Positions 18,401 through 28,586 of a stretch of DNA of 64,000 nt are shown here, piece after piece. The stretch's first letter is position 1. Each line of letters opens with the position of its first letter. Where the stretch lies: assembly GCA_024278855.1 (NCBI GenBank), contig JAJRSJ010000007.1, forward strand, positions 18,070-82,069. The letters are read 5' to 3'. The position numbers and the translations under genes are program-made. The notes under the pieces are model-generated. The model saw only the letters and a program-made list of their open reading frames with translations. It made no database searches and had not been told where the DNA came from. Origin of the DNA: Alphaproteobacteria bacterium (GTDB lineage: Bacteria > Pseudomonadota > Alphaproteobacteria > Caulobacterales > Maricaulaceae).

Positions 18401-20482
18401 TTAACCGGACTTCATCAGCTTGATTCCCAGGTCTTGCTCAAACAGATATAGCAATATTCGGGCCGCCTGACCGCGCCCAGTTTGCAAATTGCGGTCAGTG
18501 CTTGCCAGCAGTCTTGCGTCGGTCACAGCGGTTTCCAACAGGTTTTTGTGCTTGTCAAGATTGGCGAGCTTATAGGCCGGTAGCCCGCTTTGGCGCGCCC
18601 CTAAAAGATCACCGCTACCGCGCAATGTCCAATCTTGCTCGGCGATTAAAAATCCGTCTTCGGTTTCGCGCATGATGTTCAGCCGGGCTTTGCTGCTGAC
18701 CCCAAGCGGGCCTTTGTAGAGCAAAATACAGGATGATTGTTTGTCATTTCGCCCGACCCGGCCCCGCAGTTGATGCAGTTGCGCCAGACCGAACCGTTCG
18801 GCATGTTCAATGACCATGACCGTAGCCCCGGGCGCATCCACCCCGACTTCAATGACGGTGGTTGCCACCAAAATATCATATTGCCCGCGTTTGAAACCTG
18901 TTGATATTGCCTCTTTTTCTTTGGCTTTCATGCGCCCGTGCAACAGGCCAACCCGGTCGCCGAACCGGGCCGACAGGTACGAAAAACGCTCTTCCACCGA
19001 GGCCAAATCAATCAGGTCGGACTCCTCAACCAAGGGGCAGACCCAATAAACTTGCTCGCCCTTTTCCAAAACCCGCTCCAAGCCGTCAATGACCGCTTGC
19101 ATTTTATCTACGGGAACAATGCGGGTGTCTATGGGTAGGCGGCCTGCCGGTTTTTCGTCCAACCTTGAAATATCCATATCCCCATAAGAAGTCAGGGCCA
19201 GGGTGCGCGGGATCGGGGTGGCGGTCATCACCAAAATATCCGGGCTCACGCCCTTTTGGCTTAGGCGTAATCTATCGCGCACGCCGAAACGGTGTTGTTC
19301 GTCGATTATGGCGAGGCCGAGATTGTTAAGCTCCACATGTTCCTGGAACAAAGCATGGGTTCCGCACAAGACATCAATATGCCCGTCCACCAGCCCGCTT
19401 AATATGGCTTGTCTTTGCTTGCCTTTATCGCGCCCGGTCAAGGCTTCGACCACCAGATTGGCCGGGGCCAGAAATGCGTCTAATGAGGCTTTATGTTGGC
19501 GGGCCAGAATTTCGGTCGGCGCCATAATCGCCACTTGCGCGCCCGCCTCGCAAATATGAGCGGCGGCCAGTGCTGCGACAAAGGCTTTTCCCGCCCCCAC
19601 ATCACCTTGGAGCAAGCGTGCCATACGGGTATCGGCGCTGAGGTCTGCCTGAATTTCTGCAAATGTCCGGGATTGCGCCCCCGTAGGCTTGAACGGTGCG
19701 CCGTCCAAAACCTCTTTGACATATTCACCGGACGCTTTGAAACTGCGTCCGCTTTGCCGTCTCGAATGTTCCCGCGACAAAGCCAAGGCAAGTTGGCGGG
19801 CTAGTAATTCATCATAAGCGAGCCGGCGGCGGTGCAAGGTGTCCTCACCGGCCTCGACTTTGCTGGTGGGCGCGTGCAGGGCTTGCAAGGCCGTGCGCCA
19901 ACTGGGCCAATCATATTTAGCCAACATGGCTTTGTCTTGCCATTCCGGTAAATCCGGGCAGTTTTCCAAGGCACCCGCCACGGCCTTGCGGGCCATTTTT
20001 TGTGACAGGCCTGCGGTGAGCGGATACAGGGTTTCAAATTCCGGTATACCTCCTGCGTCTTTGAGCGGCACCATATAATCCGGGTGGGTCATTTGGGCTT
20101 GGCCCCGGAAATGCTCTATTTTACCCGAGATTACCACAATACCGCCGGGCGGTAATATCCGCAGTAAATAATCCGGGCGGGCATGAAAAAATGTCAATTC
20201 AAGCTCGCCGCTGTCATCAGAGACGAAAACCCGGTAGGGAAGCCGTCTGGTGGCACCGGGGCTGTGTTTATCGACAATTACCGTGAGAACAACCAGATCG
20301 CCGTCAACGGCACTGGTGATAGCAGGTAATTTTATGCGTTCCACCAAGCCGCTCGGCGGGGTTAACACCACATCACGAATGCGCCGCCCCATGGATTTTT
20401 CGAGCAATTCAGCGGAGCGCGGGCCAATACCAGAAATGGTGCTGATATCAGCGAATAACGGGAAAAGTATATCAGGTCTCAT
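18401..20482 (-). CDS. recG: ATP-dependent DNA helicase RecG
   Basis: 693 residues. The N-terminal wedge/OB domain is followed by a superfamily 2 helicase with motif I LLQGDVGAGKAFVAALAAA, motif II DEQHRFG, motif III MTATPIPRTLAL and motif VI QLRGRVGRNDKQS. Note that motif I reads GAGKA rather than GSGKT: the lysine is kept but the usual threonine is alanine. RecG remodels stalled forks and R-loops. It is divergent from sdhE and mfd. The product shares its helicase core with Mfd encoded next door. Confidence 0.95.
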   Translation of the reverse strand: MRPDILFPLFADISTISGIGPRSAELLEKSMGRRIRDVVLTPPSGLVERIKLPAITSAVDGDLVVLTVIVDKHSPGATRRLPYRVFVSDDSGELELTFFHARPDYLLRILPPGGIVVISGKIEHFRGQAQMTHPDYMVPLKDAGGIPEFETLYPLTAGLSQKMARKAVAGALENCPDLPEWQDKAMLAKYDWPSWRTALQALHAPTSKVEAGEDTLHRRRLAYDELLARQLALALSREHSRRQSGRSFKASGEYVKEVLDGAPFKPTGAQSRTFAEIQADLSADTRMARLLQGDVGAGKAFVAALAAAHICEAGAQVAIMAPTEILARQHKASLDAFLAPANLVVEALTGRDKGKQRQAILSGLVDGHIDVLCGTHALFQEHVELNNLGLAIIDEQHRFGVRDRLRLSQKGVSPDILVMTATPIPRTLALTSYGDMDISRLDEKPAGRLPIDTRIVPVDKMQAVIDGLERVLEKGEQVYWVCPLVEESDLIDLASVEERFSYLSARFGDRVGLLHGRMKAKEKEAISTGFKRGQYDILVATTVIEVGVDAPGATVMVIEHAERFGLAQLHQLRGRVGRNDKQSSCILLYKGPLGVSSKARLNIMRETEDGFLIAEQDWTLRGSGDLLGARQSGLPAYKLANLDKHKNLLETAVTDARLLASTDRNLQTGRGQAARILLYLFEQDLGIKLMKSG

Positions 20483-20555
20483 TTTTGCATTTTGCGCCTA
20501 GTTTCCCATGACTGCAAGGAAATCATGGACTATAGAAGCCATCTTGGAGATTCGT

Positions 20556-20837
20556 ATGAGCACATTACCAAAATTTCAAAATGAGAAACGCATAAAAAAA
20601 CTGATACACCGCTCTGGTTATCGGGGCTTCAAAGAGGTGGATTTAATCCTCGGCGGTTTCGCAAAGACCCATGCCCGCGCGTTGAACCAAGAAGAATTTG
20701 TCCAATTTGAAACCCTGCTCGAACAAAAAGACCATGATATTTACGATTGGATTACAGGCACCCAGGCGCTGCCAAAAGAATTTGATACCCCCTTGTTCAC
20801 CAAGCTATGTAATTTTATGCCTGATATAGTGAAATAA
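20556..20837 (+). CDS. sdhE: Succinate dehydrogenase assembly factor SdhE (FAD assembly)
   Basis: 93 residues from the ATG at 20556, chosen because GGAG lies about seven bases upstream and earlier in-frame codons look unconserved. The key motif RGFKEVD (residues 23-29) matches the RGxxE motif used to flavinylate succinate dehydrogenase. DIYDWITG near the C-terminus is also typical. The stop codon abuts the start of mfd with no gap, indicating coupling. Confidence 0.9.
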   Translation: MSTLPKFQNEKRIKKLIHRSGYRGFKEVDLILGGFAKTHARALNQEEFVQFETLLEQKDHDIYDWITGTQALPKEFDTPLFTKLCNFMPDIVK

Positions 20838-23800
20838 ATGCAAGCAATCCAGACATATGCGGATGCCAAAGGGGTTTGGCAGGTCGGGGAATTAACCGAG
20901 GGGGCTGATGCTTATGTTTTTGCCAAAGCGGCCCATTTGCGCTGGAAGACGGGGCGCGGCGGGTTTTGTGTATTCGTGGCCCGCGACGAAGCCCGCGCCG
21001 GGGCGTTTCGCGCCGCCGTAGAGTTTTTTGCCCAAAAGAACGACCAGAAGAACAATATGGATATAGAGGTGCTGTATTTCCCGGCCTGGGACTGCTTGCC
21101 CTATGACCGGATTTCGCCGAGCCGCACAATCGCATCAAGGCGGGCAGGGTGCTTGCATCATTTGTGTCATCTGGACGAGGCTAAACCCACAATCCTTGTG
21201 ACCACCATCAATGCTCTGTGCCAAAAAGTACCGCCGCGCACCCTTATGGGCAAGGCTGGTTTGCGTTTGGTCAAGGGCGCGCAGGTTAAGCGCGAGACAT
21301 TGGAGCAATATTTCACCATGAACGGCTATACCCGCGCCTCTATGGTGATCGAGCCGGGCGATTATGCCATTAGAGGCTCGTTGGTTGATGTGTTTCCGCC
21401 CGGATTTGACGAGCCCGTGCGTCTGGATTTTTTTGGTGATGAGCTGGAAAGCCTGCGCTCATTTGATGTGGATAGTCAGCGTTCAACCAATCGTCATGAC
21501 AGGCTCGGTCTAGCGCCCGTGAGCGAGGTATTCCTTAACCCCGAGAGCATTGCCAAGTTTCGCACATCTTACATTGCCGCATTTGGCGGCGGACTCAGCA
21601 ATGATCCGGTCTATGCCGCCGTAAGCCAAGGCATTCGCTATCAGGGTTTGGAACATTGGCTACCTTTGTTCACGGACAAGCTCGAAACAGTGTTTGATTA
21701 TGTGCCGGATACGTCTTTGTGGGCGTTTGATGCCCAGTGTATAGAGGCGCGTAATGAGCGCGGTAAATTGATCGCCGACTATTATCAGGCCCGGCAAGAA
21801 CATGTTGGGAAAAAAGGTCATATTGAGGAGACATCCGCCTATAGGGCCTTGCCGCCCGAGCGGTTATATGTAGAGAATACGGATTTTGAAGATAAGGTAA
21901 ATTCTTTAACCGCAAGAAATCATTCACCTTTTTCACTAGCGTTATCAAAAAACACTATGAATATGGCGGCTGTAGCGGCCCGTAATTTCTCCAAGGAACG
22001 CCAAAGCGAAGGCGTCAATGTTTTCGGAATTGCGGCAGATTATATGCGCCAGCTATCCCGCTCTGGCCAAAAAGTCTTGCTAGCGTCATGGACGGACGGG
22101 TCTAGCGAGCGCATGGGCGGGGTGTTCGCAGACCATGACCTGGTTATAGGTTCGGTCAGCACGGCCGCAGAGATGTCAAACTTGGCCGCAGGCAGTATTA
22201 AACGCATTGTCCTGCCGGTCGAGAACGGATTTACCTACGGCGATATAAGCGTTTTAAGCGAACAGGATATACTGGGCGACCGTTTGGTGCGCCGGGGACG
22301 TCGTAACAAAGGCAAGAATTTTATCGCCGAGGTGTCCGCCTTGTCCGAGGGTGATTTGGTCATTCATATTGACCACGGGCTTGGGCGCTATTTGGGACTT
22401 GAAACCTTGCCCGTTGCGGACGCCCCCCATGATTGTCTCAAGCTTGAATATGCCGGCGGCAGTACGCTTTACCTTCCGGTGGAAAATATTGAACTGTTGT
22501 CGCGCTACGGGGCAGGGGGGGACCATCCGGTGCTTGACCGGCTCGGCGGGGCCGCGTGGCAATCACGCAAGGCCAAAGCCAAGCAACGCCTGAAGGACAT
22601 GGCCGAGCGGCTGATAAAAATTGCCGCCGCCCGCGCCCTTAAAACCTGCGAGCCGGTTCAGGTGGTGGACGGAGAATTCGCCGAGTTTTGCGCCCGCTTT
22701 CCCTATGTGGAGACCGAAGACCAGATGGGGGCCATTGAGGACGTGGTTGACGATCTCACAAGTGGCCGTCCTATGGACAGGTTGGTGTGCGGTGATGTGG
22801 GCTTTGGCAAGACCGAAATTGCCTTACGTGCCGCCTATCTTGCGGCGATGAACGGGCAACAGGTCGCCGTGGTCACGCCGACCACAATCTTGTGCCGCCA
22901 GCATTTTGCGACATTTACCCAGCGGTTTAAAGGCTTGCCCATAAAAATCAGGCAATTGTCACGGCTCGTGTCTGCCAAAGACGCCAAAGCGGCCCGGGCG
23001 GAACTGGCGAGCGGACAATGTGACATCATTATCGGCACCCACGCTTTGTTGGCAAAATCGGTGAAATTCTCCGACCTTGGTTTGCTGATAGTTGATGAGG
23101 AACAACGTTTCGGAGTTGGTCACAAAGAACGCCTCAAAGCCATGCGGGCCAATGTGCATGTATTGACTTTGACCGCCACACCCATACCGCGCACCTTGCA
23201 AATGGCCGTGTCGGGCATACGGGATTTATCCTTAATCGCCACCCCGCCCGTCGACCGTCTGGCCGTGCGCACCTATATCACGCCTTGGGATACGGTTATT
23301 TTGCGCGAGGCATTATTGCGCGAACGTTACCGGGGCGGGCAGAGCTTTTTCGTGGTGCCGCGCATTGCGGATTTGCGCAGATGCGAGGAGTTTTTGCGCG
23401 AACATGTACCGGAAGTTAGCTATGTCATGGCCCACGGCCAGATGAAGCCTGCGGCCCTTGAAGATGTGATGACGGCCTTTTACGACCGTAAATATGATGT
23501 GCTCTTATCCACCTCCATCATTGAGAGCGGCATCGATATTCCGTCTGCCAATACCATGATTATTTACCGGGCTGATAGATTTGGGTTGGCGCAGCTCTAC
23601 CAGATGCGCGGACGGGTTGGCCGCTCGAAAGTCCGTGCCTATGCCTATATGACCACACCGGAGCAACGGGTGATGACCAAGGGCGCATTGCAGCGCCTCA
23701 AGATATTGCAGTCCCTGGACACGCTCGGCGCAGGGTTCTCCTTGGCCAGTCATGATTTGGATATGCGCGGCGGCGGCAACCCTCTGGGCGAGGAACAATC

Positions 23801-24335
23801 AGGCCATATCAAGGACTTAGGCGTAGAACTTTACCAACACATGCTCGAAGAAGCCGTGGCGGAACTGCGCGAAGACGACAGTGTGACGAGCCGCTCATGG
23901 TCACCCCAGGTCAATATTGGCGTCCCGATTTTAATCCCCGAAAGCTATGTGGAGGATTTACATGTCCGCATGTCGCTGTACCGCCGATTGTCGGAATTAC
24001 AAGACGGGACTGCGAGCAATGCATTTGCGGCCGAGCTGATAGACCGGTTTGGGCCTTTGCCCCGTGAAGTGGATTATCTCTTGCAGGTTATGTCCATTAA
24101 GCGGTTGGCCCGTGCGGCCATGGTCGCCAAGATTGATGCTGGCCCCAAGGGCGCGGTATTTACATTCCGCCACCAAGACATTAAAGACCCGGCAGCAATT
24201 CTGGGCGCTATGCAAACCCATCCCAATTGGCGTTTGCGCCCAGACCAGACAATACTCGTACCTGCCAAATTGACCGATCCGGCCATGCGTCTTAATAGTG
24301 TCGAGCAAACATTAAAGAGCTTGGTGAAAGGCTAA
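20838..24335 (+). CDS. mfd: Transcription-repair coupling factor
   Basis: 1165 residues, the normal length. The N-terminal UvrB-like region has VLYFPAWDCLPYDR. The RNA-polymerase interaction region has GDLVIHIDHGLGRYLGLE. The translocase core has GDVGFGKTEIALRAAY (motif I), DEEQRFG (motif II), LTATPIPRTLQMA (III) and QMRGRVGRS (VI). The C-terminal D7 domain is present, with RFGPLPREVDYLL. Mfd removes RNA polymerase stalled at lesions and recruits UvrA. It is directly coupled to sdhE. Confidence 0.97.
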   Translation: MQAIQTYADAKGVWQVGELTEGADAYVFAKAAHLRWKTGRGGFCVFVARDEARAGAFRAAVEFFAQKNDQKNNMDIEVLYFPAWDCLPYDRISPSRTIASRRAGCLHHLCHLDEAKPTILVTTINALCQKVPPRTLMGKAGLRLVKGAQVKRETLEQYFTMNGYTRASMVIEPGDYAIRGSLVDVFPPGFDEPVRLDFFGDELESLRSFDVDSQRSTNRHDRLGLAPVSEVFLNPESIAKFRTSYIAAFGGGLSNDPVYAAVSQGIRYQGLEHWLPLFTDKLETVFDYVPDTSLWAFDAQCIEARNERGKLIADYYQARQEHVGKKGHIEETSAYRALPPERLYVENTDFEDKVNSLTARNHSPFSLALSKNTMNMAAVAARNFSKERQSEGVNVFGIAADYMRQLSRSGQKVLLASWTDGSSERMGGVFADHDLVIGSVSTAAEMSNLAAGSIKRIVLPVENGFTYGDISVLSEQDILGDRLVRRGRRNKGKNFIAEVSALSEGDLVIHIDHGLGRYLGLETLPVADAPHDCLKLEYAGGSTLYLPVENIELLSRYGAGGDHPVLDRLGGAAWQSRKAKAKQRLKDMAERLIKIAAARALKTCEPVQVVDGEFAEFCARFPYVETEDQMGAIEDVVDDLTSGRPMDRLVCGDVGFGKTEIALRAAYLAAMNGQQVAVVTPTTILCRQHFATFTQRFKGLPIKIRQLSRLVSAKDAKAARAELASGQCDIIIGTHALLAKSVKFSDLGLLIVDEEQRFGVGHKERLKAMRANVHVLTLTATPIPRTLQMAVSGIRDLSLIATPPVDRLAVRTYITPWDTVILREALLRERYRGGQSFFVVPRIADLRRCEEFLREHVPEVSYVMAHGQMKPAALEDVMTAFYDRKYDVLLSTSIIESGIDIPSANTMIIYRADRFGLAQLYQMRGRVGRSKVRAYAYMTTPEQRVMTKGALQRLKILQSLDTLGAGFSLASHDLDMRGGGNPLGEEQSGHIKDLGVELYQHMLEEAVAELREDDSVTSRSWSPQVNIGVPILIPESYVEDLHVRMSLYRRLSELQDGTASNAFAAELIDRFGPLPREVDYLLQVMSIKRLARAAMVAKIDAGPKGAVFTFRHQDIKDPAAILGAMQTHPNWRLRPDQTILVPAKLTDPAMRLNSVEQTLKSLVKG

Positions 24336-24376
24336 TTCTTCCCTACAGCTTAGAAAAATATAAGAAAAAATTTAAA

Positions 24377-25663
24377 TTAGGCTGCGCTAGTCGTTACCGC
24401 ATTTGTTTCTAGCGTGGTCATGGTCAGCTCCAACTTTATATTGAGTGCTTCGCCGGTATCAGGTGCGCTTAATGTTGCGCATTTCAAGATTGTGTCTAGT
24501 CGTTCAGAAACCGGTTCAAGCTGGGCGGCGGTTTGGCCCGGGAAAGCTATGGCAAATACATTGGTTTTTATACGCGCCGTAATGTCTTGCAAGCGCACTA
24601 GGTTTTTTATCATAACGCCGATCTGTCCGTAAGACGCCCCTATGGCTATTTCGGGATCGAAATTATCGGCCGGAGAAATACGGATAAGGCACAAGCTGAC
24701 CGGCATGTTTTGATCGTGGTAGAACTTTACAACCCGGGACAAGTGGGCATTAAAGAAAGATTCGTTGAACAATTGTGTAGAAGTATCCGTACATAAATCT
24801 CCGCCGAGCACGCTAAATTCGTCTTTTAGCGTTGTGTGCATGCGGTGGAAATTTGCTTGTTCCAGTACCCGCGCACTAATATCAACCAAGGTGGCGCTGG
24901 CCTCCAAGACATCATTCATGCCCGCTTCGTAAACGGATTTCAGGTCTCTGGGGGCGATGTTTTTCGCCAATAAAAGCGCGGGGACATGGTATAATTTTGC
25001 GTTCTTGCGCATGGTTTGCGTGACGGAGAGAGCCGAGTCTATTGAGTTTAAACCGTTCATAACCACGGCATCAAAGGTTTGTTCGTATAAATAATCAAAG
25101 GCGGTAAATGAGGTAAAGGCAGCAACAACCCTGACGTTCTTGCGCTGCAAGGCATTGATGACGATCATAAATTCAGGGGAAGCCTTACCGACAAACAAAA
25201 TGTTAAACGGATCGTGCTTTTGGGTCTGTGGCCGTTGGTGGCTAATCCCGAAATCTTGCTCCAGGGTTTGCAGGCGTAATTTTATTTCCTGTTCCATGCT
25301 CGCCAACCGGGTTAAACCAATAGTGCGCAAGACAATTTGGGCCGGGTGGTATGGTTCTATCAACACGGAATCAAAGGCTTCATTGTGCAAAACCGGGGTG
25401 GATTTCATCAATGCCAATACCGGAATGCTCAAACCCCCATACATGGCTTTGATATTTGCCAAAAATTCCTGAGTTTGGTCGGAAAAACCATTGGTCATTA
25501 CAACAATAGCTACGGGGGCGTTAGCCGTGAGCTTGCTATGATCAAAATCATTATTATCGAAGCACACAGGCAAAAACCCGCGCCTTTCAAATGCACCCTT
25601 AAGGTCATCAATTGCTGTTGTGGCATCCGTTAGGATCAATACCGTTTTTACCAGTTCAGTCAT
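24377..25663 (-). CDS. PleD-like protein with degenerate receiver and GGDEF domains
   Basis: 428 residues. Two receiver-like folds come first (about residues 1-120 and 150-270) but neither shows a clear phosphoacceptor Asp context. The C-terminal third looks like a GGDEF domain: DTSTQLFNESFF corresponds to the usual start of the domain, and RLQDITARIKTNVFAIAFPG corresponds to the region where an active cyclase has R..D..aR.GGDEF. Here the GGDEF signature is TNVFA, so c-di-GMP synthesis is unlikely. It could be a c-di-GMP-independent scaffold or an inactive paralogue. It is downstream of rne on the same strand, with about 140 bases between. Confidence 0.65.
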   Translation of the reverse strand: MTELVKTVLILTDATTAIDDLKGAFERRGFLPVCFDNNDFDHSKLTANAPVAIVVMTNGFSDQTQEFLANIKAMYGGLSIPVLALMKSTPVLHNEAFDSVLIEPYHPAQIVLRTIGLTRLASMEQEIKLRLQTLEQDFGISHQRPQTQKHDPFNILFVGKASPEFMIVINALQRKNVRVVAAFTSFTAFDYLYEQTFDAVVMNGLNSIDSALSVTQTMRKNAKLYHVPALLLAKNIAPRDLKSVYEAGMNDVLEASATLVDISARVLEQANFHRMHTTLKDEFSVLGGDLCTDTSTQLFNESFFNAHLSRVVKFYHDQNMPVSLCLIRISPADNFDPEIAIGASYGQIGVMIKNLVRLQDITARIKTNVFAIAFPGQTAAQLEPVSERLDTILKCATLSAPDTGEALNIKLELTMTTLETNAVTTSAA

Positions 25664-25805
25664 GAATTACGCCCAATTCGAATCGTTTCATCCTAAATAT
25701 ACAAAGGCGAGCGTTACCCAGACGTAAATATTCAGGACATTTATAATTTACACATGCCGAAACACATGAAAACGCTGTAACTGGAAGCAAATGAACTCCG
25801 CACCC

Positions 25806-28403
25806 CTATCCAAATGGGTTGCGTTTTTGCCACCAGCCGGTTTTTTTAGGCCCATTGTCTTTAGAGGTTTTGGGGTCTTTAGAGGTTTTGGGGTCTTTAG
25901 AGGCTTTGGCGTCTTTCGTGTCTTTGCTTTTTGACTTTTTGCTGTCCTTAACTGGCTTAGGTTTTGCTTTGGCCTTTGCTTTGGGTTTGGGGTCGTCCTT
26001 AGTCACTATGTCCGCCTTTGTTGCTTTTACCGGTTTGGTCGTTTTCACAGTTGTTTTTTTCTCAGTTTCAGGCTTTTTGCGGCGCGAGGTTTTCTTGGCC
26101 TCCGGTTTGTCATCACCAAGCTTATCCGCCTTTTTGGCTGCAGGTTTACGTTTGCGCACCGGTTTTTTCTCGCCGGGGTTTTGCGGTTCTGGTTTCGCAC
26201 TTTCAGGTTTTTTGCCTGTTGATTTTGCGCGAGCAGGTTTCTGTGTGGGTTTTTCACCAACAGATGCTTTCTTCACGTCTCCGCCAGCGGGTTTCTCGGC
26301 GTGGCCATGCTTGGCTTTGCCCTCAGTTTTTTGATCCGAATTTTCCGGTGTCTGGTTAGATACATTGCCGTCGCGGTTCTGGTTGCCGCGCCGCCTGCGT
26401 CCGCCGCGCCTGCCACGCCGTCTTTTGCTTTTTGACGGCTTGTTGTTATCATCAGTTTCAGAATGGGCTGCTTGGTCTTGTTCGCCGTCATTTGGTTGGT
26501 TTTGCCCTTTATTGCGGGGCTTTGAGCGTCTGGCGTTGTTGGATTTACGATTTTCCTTGGCGATTTTCTCAAGCGGGTCCGCACCTGCATCCGCTTTTTT
26601 GCCAAGCCGTTCAATCTCAAAGTCTGGCCGGATTAAACTTGGGTCTGCAACAATTTCAGCAAACATGTCGTTTTGGGCTTCAATTTCGTTGAGCAGATCG
26701 CGCTTTTCATTGAAAAGATACTGGGCCACATCCGGGGTGACTTTAATTCGGATCCGTTTGCTTGCCCCGCGAATACCTTCTTCTTCGATGGCGCGAAGGG
26801 CTTTAAGGGCACTGGAATCAATCGAGCGTTTGCGCCCGACACCATTACAATGTTCACAGGAAGCCGAGGAGCCTTCAAGCAGGCTACGTCTGCGCCGCTG
26901 TCTGGACAATTCCATCAGGCCGAACTGGGAAATTTTGCTCATTTGTACGCGCGCCCGATCATCCGCAAGGGCTGAGCGCATTCTCTGTTCGACGGCACGG
27001 TTATTGCGGTTTTGGTCCATATCAATAAAGTCGATGACCACAAGCCCGGCCAAATCACGCAAGCGCATTTGACGGGCCACTTCGTCGGCCGCTTCCAAAT
27101 TGGTTTTAAGGGCCGTGCGCTCCACATTGCGCTCTTTGGTCGAACGACCGGAATTGACATCAACGGACACCAGAGCTTCGGTCGGGTGAATGACCAGATA
27201 CCCGCCGGAACGCAATTGCGCCACGGGTTCAAGGCAGTTTTCAATTTGGCTCTCGACCTGATAGCGCAAAAACAAGGGGATATCGTCCTTATAGGGTTGC
27301 ACATTTTTCGCATGACTTGGCATGAGCAACTTCATAAAATCTTTTGCCAAACGATAAGCATCATCACCTTGCACATAGACTTTTTCTATGTCCTTGCCGT
27401 ACAGGTCGCGAATGGAGCGTTTAACCAAATTGGCTTCCTCGTGGATCAGGGCAGGGGCAACGCTCGTCAGCGTGGTTTTGCGAATAGTGTCCCACAATTT
27501 GGATAAATATACATAATCCCGCTTGATCTCGGTCTTGGTGCGTTTGGCCCCGGCCGTGCGGACAATTAGGCCCATGCCTTGGGGGACTGATAATTCGCTC
27601 ATAACCGATTTCAAGCGCTTGCGGTCTGAACCATTGGCGATTTTGCGCGAAATGCCGCCGCCGCGCGGGGTGTTTGGCATAAGCACGCAATAGCGACCAG
27701 CAAGGGATAAATAAGTCGTCAAGGCCGCGCCTTTATTGCCGCGTTCTTCTTTGACCGCTTGTATCAACAAAATTTGGCCGCGTTTGACCACTTCCTGGAT
27801 TTTATAGCGGCGTCTGGCCATGCGTTTGCGGCGCGCACCGTGCATTTTTGCTTGCTCGGCTTCAAGCTCTGCGTCTACGGCGTCAACAACATCTTCTTCC
27901 CCGCCGTCATCATCATCTGTATCATCACTGGCACCGTCTTTGTCATCATCATCATCGTTATCGGTAGCCTCATCTTCGTCTTTATCTTCCTCTTCAGCAT
28001 TTTTTTGATCATCATCATCGGCTTTACCGGCAGATTTGTTTCTACCCCCCTTCTTTGCGGACGGTTTTTGCTTCTTTTCTAAATTTTCTTCTTCATCTTC
28101 CTCGTCCTGCAAACTTTCAGCTTGTTCTGCAGCCAGCAAGACTGCGCGGTCTTCATGGGGGATTTGGTAATAATCAGGATGGATTTCCGAAAACGCCAAA
28201 AAGCCGTGGCGATTGCCGCCATATTCGACAAAAGCAGCCTGCAAGGATGGTTCTACCCGTGTAACGCGGGCTAGATAGACATTTCCGCGAATTTGCCGTT
28301 TGGCGGCGCTTTCAAAATCAAGATCTTCGAGGCGGGTTCCGTCGACCACTGCCACCCGGGTTTCTTCGGGGTGGGAGGCGTCGATTAACATTGTTCGTGA
28401 CAT
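25806..28403 (-). CDS. rne: Ribonuclease E/G
   Basis: 865 residues. The N-terminal catalytic half has the S1 domain (RGNVYLARVTRVEPSLQAAFVEYG). It is interrupted by a long acidic insert of mostly Asp and Glu at about residues 98-185, as in other alphaproteobacterial RNase E proteins. The DNase I-like catalytic region has VVIDFIDMD with the metal-binding Asp residues, and the Zn-link is CEHCNGVG near residue 515. The C-terminal half is disordered, rich in Lys/Arg/Pro, and ends in the short repeats described separately. It is the scaffold and endonuclease of the RNA degradosome. The gene is preceded by a 450-base region rich in hairpins, which may be its regulated leader. Confidence 0.95.
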   Translation of the reverse strand: MSRTMLIDASHPEETRVAVVDGTRLEDLDFESAAKRQIRGNVYLARVTRVEPSLQAAFVEYGGNRHGFLAFSEIHPDYYQIPHEDRAVLLAAEQAESLQDEEDEEENLEKKQKPSAKKGGRNKSAGKADDDDQKNAEEEDKDEDEATDNDDDDDKDGASDDTDDDDGGEEDVVDAVDAELEAEQAKMHGARRKRMARRRYKIQEVVKRGQILLIQAVKEERGNKGAALTTYLSLAGRYCVLMPNTPRGGGISRKIANGSDRKRLKSVMSELSVPQGMGLIVRTAGAKRTKTEIKRDYVYLSKLWDTIRKTTLTSVAPALIHEEANLVKRSIRDLYGKDIEKVYVQGDDAYRLAKDFMKLLMPSHAKNVQPYKDDIPLFLRYQVESQIENCLEPVAQLRSGGYLVIHPTEALVSVDVNSGRSTKERNVERTALKTNLEAADEVARQMRLRDLAGLVVIDFIDMDQNRNNRAVEQRMRSALADDRARVQMSKISQFGLMELSRQRRRRSLLEGSSASCEHCNGVGRKRSIDSSALKALRAIEEEGIRGASKRIRIKVTPDVAQYLFNEKRDLLNEIEAQNDMFAEIVADPSLIRPDFEIERLGKKADAGADPLEKIAKENRKSNNARRSKPRNKGQNQPNDGEQDQAAHSETDDNNKPSKSKRRRGRRGGRRRRGNQNRDGNVSNQTPENSDQKTEGKAKHGHAEKPAGGDVKKASVGEKPTQKPARAKSTGKKPESAKPEPQNPGEKKPVRKRKPAAKKADKLGDDKPEAKKTSRRKKPETEKKTTVKTTKPVKATKADIVTKDDPKPKAKAKAKPKPVKDSKKSKSKDTKDAKASKDPKTSKDPKTSKDNGPKKTGWWQKRNPFG
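25858..25911. repeat. Three 18-bp tandem units in the 3' end of rne
   Basis: Three consecutive 18-base units, the third diverged, encode repeats of KTSKDP-type hexapeptides in the disordered tail of RNase E. Length changes by whole units would keep the frame. Confidence 0.8.
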
Positions 28404-28501
28404 AATATTCTCCGAAGCGGCTCAATCTCGGATGATTAGACGGATTTGGGGCGCGATCTGTTTGTATCGGGATCGGCGCCAGCCGTGTATCAAGGTAAAA
28501 T

Positions 28502-28567
28502 ATGTTGAGTGTGAGCCGCTTAATTTGTGTTAAAATTTGTACGTTAAGTACGTGTAAGAGTGCATAA
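28502..28567 (+). CDS. Candidate leader peptide (21 residues, three cysteines)
   Basis: A 21-codon reading frame begins at an ATG with AAGG six bases upstream and ends in TAA. The peptide is MLSVSRLICVKICTLSTCKSA, with three Cys, four Ser and no long hydrophobic run. Twenty bases after its stop comes a strong terminator hairpin. Short frame, good ribosome binding site and terminator together resemble a transcription attenuator or a small RNA with an embedded peptide. Nothing in the window confirms translation. Confidence 0.4.
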   Translation: MLSVSRLICVKICTLSTCKSA

Positions 28568-28586
28568 ACCCGTACCAATACGACCA

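Noticed and set aside
27820..28082. Plus-strand frames with long Ser or Ile/Phe runs opposite rne
   Set aside because: They are antisense readings of the Asp/Glu codon run in RNase E.
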